A DNA stretch of 64,000 nt from Watersipora subatra (lineage: Eukaryota; Bryozoa; Gymnolaemata; Cheilostomatida; Watersiporidae). The notes under the pieces were generated by a model. That model was not told the origin of the DNA, searched no databases, and worked only from the letters and a program-made list of their open reading frames with translations. The stretch covers positions 8,060,001-8,124,000 of the forward strand of contig NC_088708.1 of NCBI RefSeq assembly GCF_963576615.1, written 5' to 3'. Within the stretch, counting starts at the first letter, position 1. Each line of letters starts with the position of its first letter. The translations under genes and the position numbers were made by a program. Positions 46,965 to 56,400 of the stretch are shown one piece after another.

Positions 46965-47567
46965 ATGGACAATTTACTTCCAAAGCATCCGCACAACGCA
47001 ATCCTTTGCGGATGAACAAACTCGGGTAAGACTTATCACGCGCTAAATGTAATTGAAAGGTATTACCTTCATGCTTTTGATCACATTTTTATCATCTGTC
47101 CCACATTCCATGACAACAAGACTTACAATCGTCCTTGGCTGAATAGGTGCACAGTTTTGTGCAACGGTAACTTGGTTGACAACCTAGAAAGCCTGATCAA
47201 GCGACACTCCAAAGGCGGCCAACTGTCGGGTAAAAAGTCGCTCATCATCATTGACGACTGCAGCGCGGAAAAAGACCTCAACAAACACCGCACATCACTC
47301 AGCAAGATCGCTTTTAGCGGGCGCCATGCCAACCTAACCACTTGGTTCATAACGCAGCGCTACGTTTCGGCTCCCAAAGATTTTAGAGAAAATATTCATT
47401 GGGTCTTGGTAACCAAAAACAATTGTAAAAAGTCTTTTGAGACTCTTACCAGCGAGAATGACATTATCCCGTCAGAGCGCCGCGCTGAAATAAAGGCTGG
47501 ACTAGTAAATACTTTTATGCTGTTTGTCAACACTGACCTTGGACAGTATTTGATCCTTAGCAAATGA
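46965..47567 (+). pseudogene. FtsK/HerA-type genome-packaging ATPase, TGA in the Walker A loop
   Basis: The frame is 200 codons from the TAAATG start at 46,965. Walker A is at codons 16-23 and ends TNSGKT, but codon 17, inside the P-loop, is TGA (47,013-47,015). Walker B is SLIIIDDCS. A sensor-like TTWFITQRY segment follows, then the ENIHWVLVTKN strand, in the order seen in poxvirus A32-like and Polinton ATPases. The enzyme would pump element DNA into preformed capsids. The reading frame is intact downstream to 47,567. Its stop overlaps the next start (ATGA). Confidence 0.85.
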
Positions 47568-48151
47568 TTGAACAAATATTCTACGCGACGGGTTCACTCT
47601 TCTTTTCTCTGGGAAGCTTTGTAATCATCAAGTGCTACCTGACATGGAAACGGTTGTATAATAAAATGGAACCAACAATTTCACTACCGGAGCAGGCTGA
47701 AGAGACATCAGTACATGATGCCAACTATCGAAAAAGGCTGGTAAAGGCACGCGTCAAGACGAAAGAAGACCTTGCCAAAATGTCAGAGAATGAAGTTAAA
47801 AAGTTATATCTCAAACACGAGCAGAGCATCATTGACAACGTTGCCGGTAACGTATCCAAGGTGTTCGCCAAACTCTGGACAAAATCTGTGTCTAGAGTCG
47901 TGTCTGTAGATGAGGTGGAACTGGAAGCTGAACTAAACAAAGACGTCTTTGTCGAGGCATTCCTCAAAGAATATTTCCCGCCATTCTACTACGACTACGG
48001 AATGTATTTGGCCCCTTTCTCAGTACTGCTCACTACTGCCAACCACATCGACTACAAGTGGGTAGGAAATTCTCTAGAAATAAATGACAACGGTCAAGAA
48101 GAACCCCAAGAGGATGACGCCGATGCAGACTCCTCTAGAACCTCTGAGTGA
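47564..48151 (+). CDS. conserved Polinton protein with N-terminal membrane segment
   Basis: The product has 195 residues and its start overlaps the ATPase stop by 4 nt (ATGA). The N-terminus (SLFFSLGSFVIIKCYLTW) is hydrophobic. The middle is charged and helical (KKLYLKHEQSIIDNVAGNVS). The YYDYGMYLAPFSVLLTTANH block resembles the LYYRYGMFLAPLxxxLTTxKH signature of a protein I recall from other Polintons, function unknown. The tail is very acidic (EEPQEDDADADSS). Together with the major capsid frame and the ATPase it forms a morphogenesis block. Translation probably couples to the ATPase, since no TAAATG is present here. Confidence 0.7.
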   Translation: MIEQIFYATGSLFFSLGSFVIIKCYLTWKRLYNKMEPTISLPEQAEETSVHDANYRKRLVKARVKTKEDLAKMSENEVKKLYLKHEQSIIDNVAGNVSKVFAKLWTKSVSRVVSVDEVELEAELNKDVFVEAFLKEYFPPFYYDYGMYLAPFSVLLTTANHIDYKWVGNSLEINDNGQEEPQEDDADADSSRTSE

Positions 48152-48395
48152 CATTAACGATGAGCTCTCCGCGATAACCCAGCAAACTGAACATCCCGAA
48201 GAAACTGAACATCCCAAAGAAACTGAACACGCGTGGATAACCGTCGGTCTCGGTATAGCTCTACTGTTGATAGGTTGGCAATGGTACACAAAGCCACTAG
48301 CACTAACGTCTACACCAACTCCCACACCAAAGCCTACACCAACTCCCACACCAAAGCCTACACCAACGCCCGCTGTAAAAGCGAGAATATTCTAG
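48084..48395 (+). CDS. small single-pass membrane protein with Pro/Thr repeats
   Basis: The product has 103 residues and overlaps the previous gene by 68 nt in another frame, but has its own TAAATG start. Layout: a basic then acidic N-terminal region with three TEHP/KETEH repeats, one membrane span (ITVGLGIALLLIGWQWY), then about eight Thr-Pro/Lys-Pro repeats. It is probably a membrane or virion-surface protein; no family was recognised. Confidence 0.65.
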   Translation: MTTVKKNPKRMTPMQTPLEPLSDINDELSAITQQTEHPEETEHPKETEHAWITVGLGIALLLIGWQWYTKPLALTSTPTPTPKPTPTPTPKPTPTPAVKARIF

Positions 48396-48403
48396 TATAA
48401 TAA

Positions 48404-48637
48404 ATGGCGCAGATGAACAACACTCTCAAGGATATTGGTAACGCGCTGTACCAAGGCGCTTTGTTAGCTACAGGGTTAGTAGTCACTAGAAAAGCGGTTA
48501 AGGAACTGGGTTTCAAGGACAGACCCGTCGAAATGAAGGTCAAGAGTCTTGGCATGTTGTCCGCAGAAATTGCAACGGCTAGCTTTGTTCTGAAAAAACT
48601 ACAGGACGCCGGACTGCCCGCAAACGTATTTAAATAA
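48404..48637 (+). CDS. small Polinton protein of unknown function
   Basis: The product has 77 residues with a TAAATG start, beginning 8 bp after the previous stop. A hydrophobic helix (GALLATGLVV) and a second mildly hydrophobic region (LGMLSAEIATASFVL) are present. No motif was recognised. Its stop codon lies next to the long hairpin at 48,637-48,666. Confidence 0.55.
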   Translation: MAQMNNTLKDIGNALYQGALLATGLVVTRKAVKELGFKDRPVEMKVKSLGMLSAEIATASFVLKKLQDAGLPANVFK

Positions 48638-48666
48638 AAATTTTATACTCGAGAGTATAAAATTTT
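48637..48666. terminator. hairpin at convergent gene junction 3
   Basis: Perfect 14-bp stem AAAATTTTATACTC with GAGTATAAAATTTT and a 2-nt centre, between the genes ending at 48,637 (plus) and 48,674 (minus). Its core TTTTATAC/GTATAAAA is the same as in the hairpin at 41,365. Confidence 0.7.
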
Positions 48667-48673
48667 GCGAGGT

Positions 48674-49252
48674 TTACTGTGCAGCTTCTTTTGTGCCAGG
48701 CATACGCTGAAGCAGCTGCTGAGTTAGCTCTTCTTTAGCCTCCGCTCTTATTTTGTCAACGTCAAAAGACTCGAGCTCCCGACGTACGGCATTGTATTCA
48801 TTCACAATGTCCTCAAACTCCGCGTCATTAATAAAGTTATCATCCAGCACGCGTGAGATCTTTTTGTTTAGCACAGATATGCCAGTGCACAGAATGGCGT
48901 GCTTCTTGGCATGCTTGACCTTTTTCTTGGCGCAGTGCTTCGCTATGGGTGTCAGTACCGCAGCCATCAGACCTGACGCAACACCTAGACCCGTTAGTAC
49001 CACACCAATGGGCAGCCCTACTATAGTAAGGGATGTAGCGATACCAGCTGTCGATTCCACGGCGGCCAGTGACGATAGAGTTATTTGAGCATTCTGTAGA
49101 CCACTTACCGCCTTGCTGTATTTCTTGTAATAACCATTCCGATTGTCTCTCAGAACCTGCAGCTCATTGCGAATGTCGCGCACTCTGTTGTACCGCTCAA
49201 AACCTCCATCCGGAGGCGCTGTCGGCAGTTTGGGATATATTTTTTCCGTCAT
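48674..49252 (-). CDS. conserved hydrophobic Polinton protein
   Basis: The product has 192 residues. A helical N-terminal third is followed by a long hydrophobic stretch (ATSLTIVGLPIGVVLTGLGV and ASGLMAAVLTPIAKH). Then come basic AKKKVKHAKKHAIL and a C-terminal helical part (INDAEFEDIVNEYNAVRREL). This matches the layout of a common Polinton protein whose tail reads KAKKHxxIRxLAExKLNxI...DxEFxxIxxExxxY. The function is unknown; it may act at membranes. The start, in TAAATG, adjoins the integrase stop with no gap. Confidence 0.75.
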   Translation of the reverse strand: MTEKIYPKLPTAPPDGGFERYNRVRDIRNELQVLRDNRNGYYKKYSKAVSGLQNAQITLSSLAAVESTAGIATSLTIVGLPIGVVLTGLGVASGLMAAVLTPIAKHCAKKKVKHAKKHAILCTGISVLNKKISRVLDDNFINDAEFEDIVNEYNAVRRELESFDVDKIRAEAKEELTQQLLQRMPGTKEAAQ

Positions 49253-50194
49253 TTATTGTATATCTAATCCCTCCGTATCGGGTGGTACAACTTGCAGCTG
49301 CTCTGCAGTAAACGTTCGGTCATCAATGCCTTGGAGCGTGTACACGGATGGTTGATTCTCAGCTGAACGAATCTCATCTATGGTGTATACATCTACTGAC
49401 CAAATGGCATCAGTGGCTCTGTACCGCGTGTCATTGTGCTCTTCTCCGGGTTTGTACAAATACCGCACCAATGAGTCTATCGGCAAGTCTTCAGTGACCT
49501 CGTCATACTCGGGTTGTGTTACACTGTCAAGTTTTATAGCATCCATCGGTTTCATATTTATCATACTAGTTTCTTCATCATTTATCGCAGCCACTACACC
49601 CGGCAACCTCTTTACCCACTCTCGGTTGGTCTTGTCAGTTTTAATTTCCTCAGCGTACTGGTGAGCGAACAATCTTTCTGACAACGTTCTATTAAAACGC
49701 TCTACAAACGCTACCTTTTTCTTATTAAGGCTTCTAGATATTTTTATGCCTTTCTCGTTCATCAGCTCTGTGAAAGTTCCCATAAACTCACGCCCCTTGT
49801 CAGACATTATTTCTTTTGGATATTCCAGTGGTGACCTATTATATATACATTTAATAGCCTCAACCGTATCAGCCGCTGTTTTCTTTTTGAGTGGCTCCGC
49901 CTCTTTGTACCTAGAAGCGATGTCCACCACTGTCAGCGCGTACTTGTACCCCTTGTCAGTGGGAAGGCTCAGCAGATCAATTTGGTGAGTATGGTTTGGT
50001 TTGTCTTGGCTGTAGTGGGGAAATTTTATACGCTTTGGCTTTGCCTTGTAAATCTGGTAGATGGGTTGACGGTCAAGCCAGTTTTGAATCTGACTTCGTT
50101 TCAACTCGGGGATTTTTTCATGCAGCTTCCTAGCAGCTGTCTTACCACGCTGATAGCCAGACGGCGAATAATATAGTTTCTTTAGCTTGTCCAT
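49253..50194 (-). CDS. retroviral-type (rve) integrase
   Basis: The product has 313 residues. The catalytic triad is D73 (HQIDLLSL), D132 (IMSDKGREF) and E165 (VAFVERFNRT), a DD(32)E arrangement, so the active site looks intact. The N-terminal region (YYSPSGYQRG, then IPELKRSQIQNWLDRQPIY) is the usual Polinton integrase N-terminus. The C-terminus (YTLQGIDDRTFTAEQLQVV) resembles a small SH3/chromo-like strand module. The enzyme inserts the linear element and makes the 6-bp duplication seen at the ends. The start is in TAAATG. It is divergent from the RING gene across a 143-bp repeat-filled spacer. Confidence 0.95.
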   Translation of the reverse strand: MDKLKKLYYSPSGYQRGKTAARKLHEKIPELKRSQIQNWLDRQPIYQIYKAKPKRIKFPHYSQDKPNHTHQIDLLSLPTDKGYKYALTVVDIASRYKEAEPLKKKTAADTVEAIKCIYNRSPLEYPKEIMSDKGREFMGTFTELMNEKGIKISRSLNKKKVAFVERFNRTLSERLFAHQYAEEIKTDKTNREWVKRLPGVVAAINDEETSMINMKPMDAIKLDSVTQPEYDEVTEDLPIDSLVRYLYKPGEEHNDTRYRATDAIWSVDVYTIDEIRSAENQPSVYTLQGIDDRTFTAEQLQVVPPDTEGLDIQ

Positions 50195-50203
50195 TTATTT
50201 TAT

Positions 50204-50316
50204 GTCGACGGTTTTTAAAATTGGTTGACAGTTTTTAAAATTGGTTGACGGTTTTTAAAATTGGTTGACAGTTTTTAAAATTGGTTGACGGTTTTTAAAA
50301 TTGGTTGACGGTTTTA
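50204..50316. repeat. 20-bp tandem repeats in a divergent promoter region
   Basis: Six copies of a 20-bp unit GGTTTTTAAAATTGGTTGAC, the copies alternating GACGG and GACAG, sit between the integrase and RING start codons. Clean iterated repeats in a divergent spacer suggest regulator binding or an internal origin. Confidence 0.85.
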
Positions 50317-50337
50317 TTGTATGTCGACGTATAATAA

Positions 50338-51111
50338 ATGGAAAGGAGAAATAGACAACAAATAGAGCAGAAAGCAAGAGAATTTGCTATAGAAGGCTAT
50401 CAGGGTATGAGCAACAATGAGCTAGGAAAAGCAATACAGCGAGCTCACTGTGAAGGTCAAGCGAGAAAGTTTGAAATAGAAGGCTATCAGCAAATGGATA
50501 AAAAAGAGCTAAGAAATGCTACAAAAAAAGCTAAGAAAAAAGCTAGAAAAGCAAGAAGATTGCGAGCACAGTTTGAGAGTGATATGGAAGAATTTAATTT
50601 ACAAGACTACCAACAAATGAGCATTGATGATATAAGAAATATTTACATAAGAGCATGGCGGGATAATTGGCGGTATTATCGAAAATGTGCACTAAGATCT
50701 GTGATATTATCTCATCCAAGCTTGCGAGTGTACTGTGACCAGCAAGCACAGAGACTAAACATACTAGACTATCAAAATATAAGCAATGAAACTCTAGGAA
50801 GTGCTATATCGCAAGCACTGTTTCAAGAAGAACGAGAAAGAGGAAGATCACAGAGATTAAACAACTATATTGTATATACGAGTTTCTGGTTAGATGAGCG
50901 TGCAATAGAACCTATAGTACTTACCTCTGCAGAAGCAAAAGATCCATGCTCTATATGCTTAGCTGATATTTCAGAAGCGGTGGCTACACTTTGCAAGCAT
51001 ATATTTCATAAAGAATGCATAGAGGAATGGGCTAAAAACTCAATCATATGTCCAATGTGCAGACAATCAATGCATATAAAAACTAAACTAAGCCTACATC
51101 AAATGACCTAA
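50338..51111 (+). CDS. RING-H2 finger protein with SAP-like repeats (probable E3 ubiquitin ligase)
   Basis: The product has 257 residues with a TAAATG start. The N-terminal 155 residues hold four repeats of the form [F/L]x[I/L]xxYQxMSxxEL (near residues 16, 46, 86 and 141), resembling the second half of a SAP motif and the PolB N-terminal repeats. A very basic KKAKKKARKARRLRA region lies at 63-77. A canonical RING-H2 finger lies at 204-242: C-x2-C, LCKHIFHKEC and CPMC, all eight zinc ligands present. RING-H2 domains recruit E2 enzymes, so it probably ubiquitinates host or element proteins. It may have been captured from a host. It is the last gene before the right terminal repeat. RING genes are not part of the standard Polinton core. 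Confidence 0.85.
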   Translation: MERRNRQQIEQKAREFAIEGYQGMSNNELGKAIQRAHCEGQARKFEIEGYQQMDKKELRNATKKAKKKARKARRLRAQFESDMEEFNLQDYQQMSIDDIRNIYIRAWRDNWRYYRKCALRSVILSHPSLRVYCDQQAQRLNILDYQNISNETLGSAISQALFQEERERGRSQRLNNYIVYTSFWLDERAIEPIVLTSAEAKDPCSICLADISEAVATLCKHIFHKECIEEWAKNSIICPMCRQSMHIKTKLSLHQMT

Positions 51112-51120
51112 TGTTCAGTC

Positions 51121-51573
51121 AAGCGTATAATAAATAGACAATCAGAGGTTTAAAGAATTTTGTATAATAAATAGGTGCAAAAAAAGCAAGCGTGACCAGC
51201 ACCGAAAGGTCCTGCAGTCGCGTGTCACCTAGGTGACAGCCGTGCCTGTTTCTAACTCTCTCCATTTTATTTCTAATATCCATTTTTTAAAATCAGCATG
51301 AGTTTGTGTATCTGATTTTGAGTTTTCATGGTTTAAAGAATTTTGTATAATAAAGGTACAAATGGCAAGCGTGACCAGCACCGAAAGGTCCTGCAGTCGC
51401 GTGTCATCTAGGTGACAGCCGTGCCTGTTTCTAACTCTCTCCATTTTATTTCTAACATCCATTTTTCAAAATCCCTCGGATTTTGAAAACTTTAAATTCT
51501 AAATTTTTCCATCTTTAGACAAAAAATGCCAGGGCGAAAATTCTGGTCCAGAATCTCCATATTACATACTACT
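51121..51573 (-). repeat. Polinton right terminal inverted repeat
   Basis: A 453-bp inverse of 36,603-37,055 with about three differences by eye. It contains the 16-bp palindrome at 51,223-51,238. In the outer copy (51,402-51,417) one base breaks the palindrome. TATAATAAAT motifs occur at 51,126 and 51,163 without a start codon. Confidence 0.95.
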
Positions 51574-51579
51574 GCACGC

Positions 51580-53478
51580 TCACAAACTGCCAATAAAATT
51601 CCATATCATTAGTTTCTTCGGAGTTATTGATAAATTTAAGTCAATATGGTGCCTTTTAGGCAACTTCTGCTTTTGTTATTAGGCCTATCTCACTTTCACA
51701 GATTGTACATTACAAGAAGACATAAAAAAGATTATTGTATTTTTAACAATGATATTTTACAATTTTTATATATAGTTTACTTTGTAGTAGTTTTTTGTTT
51801 TTAATATAATAAATATTTACCATGCTCAAGATGGTCAACCTGCACAACGATTGACTCCAAATGTTCGTTTTCAACTGGGTCTCTTTGTAATTTTTGTGTG
51901 TTGTGTCGTACTGGACTGGGAGTACTCTTATTAAATTTATGAACAATTTAGTTTGTAAGGTTCTTTGTTCATTGTAAAATTTTATCTTGCCATTGATGGC
52001 TGCTTGTCCATTGTCGCATCGTTTGCAGTCCGGTCATGACCCAATGTGCCCACTGCTTTAATCACCTCGTTTTTGAAATAGCCATATATGCTCCCATATT
52101 ACAAGAATATTAGTGAGCCTTCTACACCGCAACAGCTACCACAGCCACATAAAGTTTATTACTTTGACAAACCGCTGACCGTGTCCTCACAATTGCAATA
52201 CATTTTGAACCATCACTTTTGTTTTTAGCGTAGGTTTTATCTTTCTTGGCATTTCAGTCTAAGACCTCAGAGAATGAGGTTGTACAGAATTTCTGTTTCT
52301 GTTCACTTACTATTACTGTTTTTACTATTCACTCAAAGAGACATACTTATACATATTTACTCAACCACATTTTAACTCTCTCCTGGATAAGGTGATAGAG
52401 ATATGTACACATAAATTTTTTTTATTCAATATTTGACTTTTTAAAAGATTCTTTAAATATTGTTATAAACATTTGATGTCGTATTGTTATATAACTTCTT
52501 GTAAAAACTACAATGTTGTAAAGTAAACCTCATATAGTATTCTTGTATGCTTTATTTTATCTTTGTTTCATATTATAATTCGTAGTTTTACGGTGTCCAC
52601 GTCTATAACAGCAAATAAAATTATCTAACAAATGAAACCCGTTCGAAACTCCACGTTGTCTTTGGAAGGGCAGTTACACAGTGTTCATTTTGATGATGTT
52701 TCAATCGTAACCAAATAACAAAATGTTGTTGCTGTAGTTACATCGGTGAACATCAATACAAAAAAATTATCAGCCATAGAATTGCATTCTAGGAAAATCC
52801 AACCAATCAAAATGCTCCTCGTGCGTAATAAAGTTGTGAGAGAGAATGCCTAGCGTTATCGCTTTGCATGAGCTCGCTGAGCGACTTCTAGCGCAAATTA
52901 GTGCCACGCAGCGCGAGATCGCACCAAATATCGTCGAATGTATTTGCACTTTCAGCGCGTTAGGAAAACAGATAGCCTCACACAGGAATTCTACTCGAAT
53001 ATCCTGTTTCGCTGCATGGTATAGCATTTTTATTTGGGCTTCATAGACAAAAGCTGAGGTGTTACTTTGAAAAATTGACTAGGTTTGATGTTTGGCAATT
53101 TTATGAAATCAGAAACTAAAAAAATTATGTGTAGCGTTTACAAAATAGTTGCATAGATAAATAACATATATTATCAATGTATCTGGATACAACTGCCTTT
53201 GTTCAAGCTTGATGAAAGCTGATTCTGGTGTTAAAGCTTTTGCTGGATTGAGGAGCAACAAGCTGACTGGCCATAGTGTGACACAAGGAGTACTTGTACA
53301 TGTACCTAATGGGTATAAAATTTCAGATTTTTGGCAACCGTTAACCAGAACATCTACGCCTCTTCCCATCGTTGTGCTTTAGATTCTCAACCATCTTTAA
53401 TTAATCTGCTTACTAAATCTTACCATTCTCCGTGTAATTGCTGGTTCATGAACTGCAGGTTGAGAATAGCGGAAGTAG
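51580..53478. other. intergenic DNA between the Polinton and the SAMD1-like gene
   Basis: AT-rich, no exon recognised. Short chance frames at 52,770-53,046 are open on both strands but lack splice sites and known domains. TATAAA at 53,314-53,319, about 160 bp before the next start codon, could be a promoter element; support is weak. Confidence 0.4.
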
Positions 53479-56400
53479 ATGGCGACACCTGTGGCAGATA
53501 TCAATGGAAGTAGCAATGAATCGAAACTATTAGAATGTATCGACAGACTGCACACAGAAACTCGGTCGGATTTACCTAGCATACAGTCAGCCATGCTCGA
53601 GTCGCATGGGCAGAGTTACGAGCAAACAGAAGCCATGATCAACTCATTGACAAATTCTACCAAAATATTTAAAGTCGAGCGAAAAGGAGTAACGCACTAC
53701 TTGACCATTAAAACTGAAAATCATTTGCGGAGATCGGGAAGTGTCGAAGTTAAAGAAGTCAGTGAATTACTGGCAAGGTGTGTTAAGGCTATCAACCAGG
53801 TGAGAGGTCAAATGCTGTCGTTGAGACCTGACTATTTGAATGAATTTTCTCTATTTCCAATATTTATTTTCCTTGTAACCATTTGTTTGAGTTCTTACAC
53901 TTGGAAGTTCTGTGAAGTACCAGTCAAATTTTTGTAATTTTATTGCTAATCTATCACTTTAGTTTCCATCTTTGATTGTGTCACTTAAATATTTCTCTTC
54001 TCACTTAGTCCTAATTTAGTTGAGTCAAGGTTTATTTTTTCTACAACTTGAACAAAGCTTCTTTAACAGTTGTACAATTCAATTGCAACAGAAAATGCTA
54101 ACAGTTATATAATTAGTATAAGTTCGGGAGGCTTTTGAAAATTATGCTACCAAAAGCTGAGTTTGACCTTTCTGCGGAATTGAAGGAGATCACTGCAGTC
54201 ATTTGCTATCATCAGACCAATAATTGCAAGTTGATTTCAGGCATTTCAGAAGGCAGTTTTTATTGTAGCAGATGTTGAGTGAAGAGTTAAATAAATTGGC
54301 TCAATGACTTCTTTAGAGGTTTACAAAAGATACTGTTGTAAATTAGCCAGTAAATGTATTTACATGAGCGCTATAATGTAGGGGAATGGTAGTGCTGGAG
54401 CTTCTGTAGATGAGATCATAAACTGGTTGGGCGCTAATGGCGGACCTGCCCATCTTTCTGAGAAGAAAGAATTGGAGGCAACATTGCAAGATGAGGTATG
54501 AGGTATCAAGATTGTTGCGTGTGTTCTGTAACTCAGAGATGCATTAATCCGGCTTAATAGAGAAGGAACAAAGAACATGAGTTATATCAAGGACTGGGTT
54601 TACCTCCCTTTTAATTACTGTTCGTATTATTCATAGGATGGCATTGAATCAATCTCTTGTCTATCATTTGTTGAATTTTTCCATGAAAATGTGTTTTACT
54701 ATGACTTTTTTCCAAAATGATCTTTTTACCATAGCATTTGCTGACAGGAATTTTGTAACCGCTGTTCGATGGACAATAAAAAGCATGTCATTTCACATTT
54801 GTTACTGTGCGTGTGAACGGTGGCATATAAAATTTCCTGTGTGCTGGTGTTGTTGTAGTTACAAGAAATACAATGTTGACATGAATATGAAGCGTGGCTA
54901 TGTTGGTTAAGATATCCTTCAAACATGCTAATACTTTAATTTTGAATCTTTTAAAAAGATTTCAAGATTTCATATCAATTTTTACCAAACAGGTTAGCCT
55001 CATGAAGATCAAAACAAATGCGACAGGGCTGTATTTCTCTGTAAAAAGAAGAGGCCGACCTTGTGGCAGTCCTTCCAATGCCAAGTCAAAGGTTCTCTGT
55101 ATGCCAAGTGTGACAACTGTCAAGCCCTCACCTAACAAATCTCCGTCTACCAAGTCAACAATGCTAAAACGGAGTCCTGAAGAAACACATAAACGTACAG
55201 GCAATCTAGGCAAAAGAAAGGTAACGCTCGCGCTTGATGTACGGCTAGTTAGGCCTATTGTGTATGTTGTATATGTTCACATGTTTGCCTTGACTAAACA
55301 TAAAGAGCACACATTTGTGTAAAATATCTGCTTGTATCTAGCTCATAGGATAGACAGGGGATTGACTTTAAATAAAATGGCTGAAGTTTGAAAGATTTAC
55401 AAACATGCTATCCGTTCAATAATCATTCTATGATCATAGAAATAATGTTAAACCTTTGGGAGTTGTCCTTCTGTAGGAGAGTTTTGTGCACGGTGTATAG
55501 CTTTTAAGTGGGGCGCACTTCGCATAATTGCTGCTAAGAAGTCGTAGTTTACTTCAATATTTGATGTGCTCTTACCATATTCAAGCTGACATGATATCGT
55601 ACTCTTGGTTCTCAAACTATGAAAGTTAATTTCAGTGAATTAGCCAATTATATTCCCATGATTGTTGTGCTATGGAATGAACCTTGGTGCCAAAAGATGT
55701 TGCTCGAAAAGCTCTGCGGGTATTGTTAACAAAACTAATAAAGGGTTAGAATTAAGTCAGCCATCTTATTGTCTATGAGGTGCAGGAGAAAGATCTTTAA
55801 CAAACATACTGCTTTGTCAGTAAAAATAAAACGTGTATTAGTAACAAAAAAGGCAAAATAATATAAAACAAGCAGCAATATCAAACCTCAGACTTCATGG
55901 TCACCAGCAGACACCCTAACTAACTGCACTATCTGTCCTTCACAAATATGCCCTTCACATTATATACTAGCTGTGCTACCCAGCGTTGCCCGGGTAATAA
56001 AAAAGTCTTTGGTCAGAAAATTGATTTGTATTATAAAATATAACAACATTATATTTCATATCATGAGGAAAAAGTTTCGTGCAGGTCAAATAAATTTAAA
56101 AAAATACAATCTATAAAAAGGTTTAGTTGTAAATGTGAAATAATTAGCAAGTAATAGCTAAATTAAGTCTGTTTTGCTGTGATTACAATAAAAGATGATT
56201 TGGTAATGATACAATTAATACAAACTGAGAAAACAAAACAAAAGTCCTGACTATGTAGAATTAATAATAACAATTCTTGCATAGAAGTGTGTGTGTATAA
56301 AAAAGGTTACTGTTCCACCAGAAGCTATCCATTAAAACTTTGAATACGACGATACGGAGACAATAAAATTGTCCGCGCGAGAAGAATTGGCCTTGACCCC

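Larger units (their letters stand above)
36597..51579. mobile_element. Polinton/Maverick element, complete, with target duplication
   Basis: The element proper is 36,603-51,573 (14,971 bp). It begins AGTAGTATGTAAT and ends with the exact inverse. A perfect 6-bp target duplication GCACGC lies at 36,597-36,602 and 51,574-51,579. Terminal 5'-AG, 6-bp duplications and 15-20 kb length are Polinton hallmarks. It encodes PolB, a retroviral-type integrase, an FtsK/HerA ATPase, major and minor capsid proteins and about ten others. The terminal repeats differ at only about three positions by eye, so the insertion is recent in evolutionary terms. Nevertheless PolB is frameshifted and the capsid and ATPase genes each carry one in-frame TGA. 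It would need another copy to move, unless these are assembly errors. Confidence 0.97.

Noticed and set aside
46221-47015. TGA read as selenocysteine or tryptophan in the Polinton genes
   Set aside because: Other element genes use TGA or other stops normally (the ATPase itself ends in TGA), host genes also stop at TGA, and no SECIS-like structure was evident.
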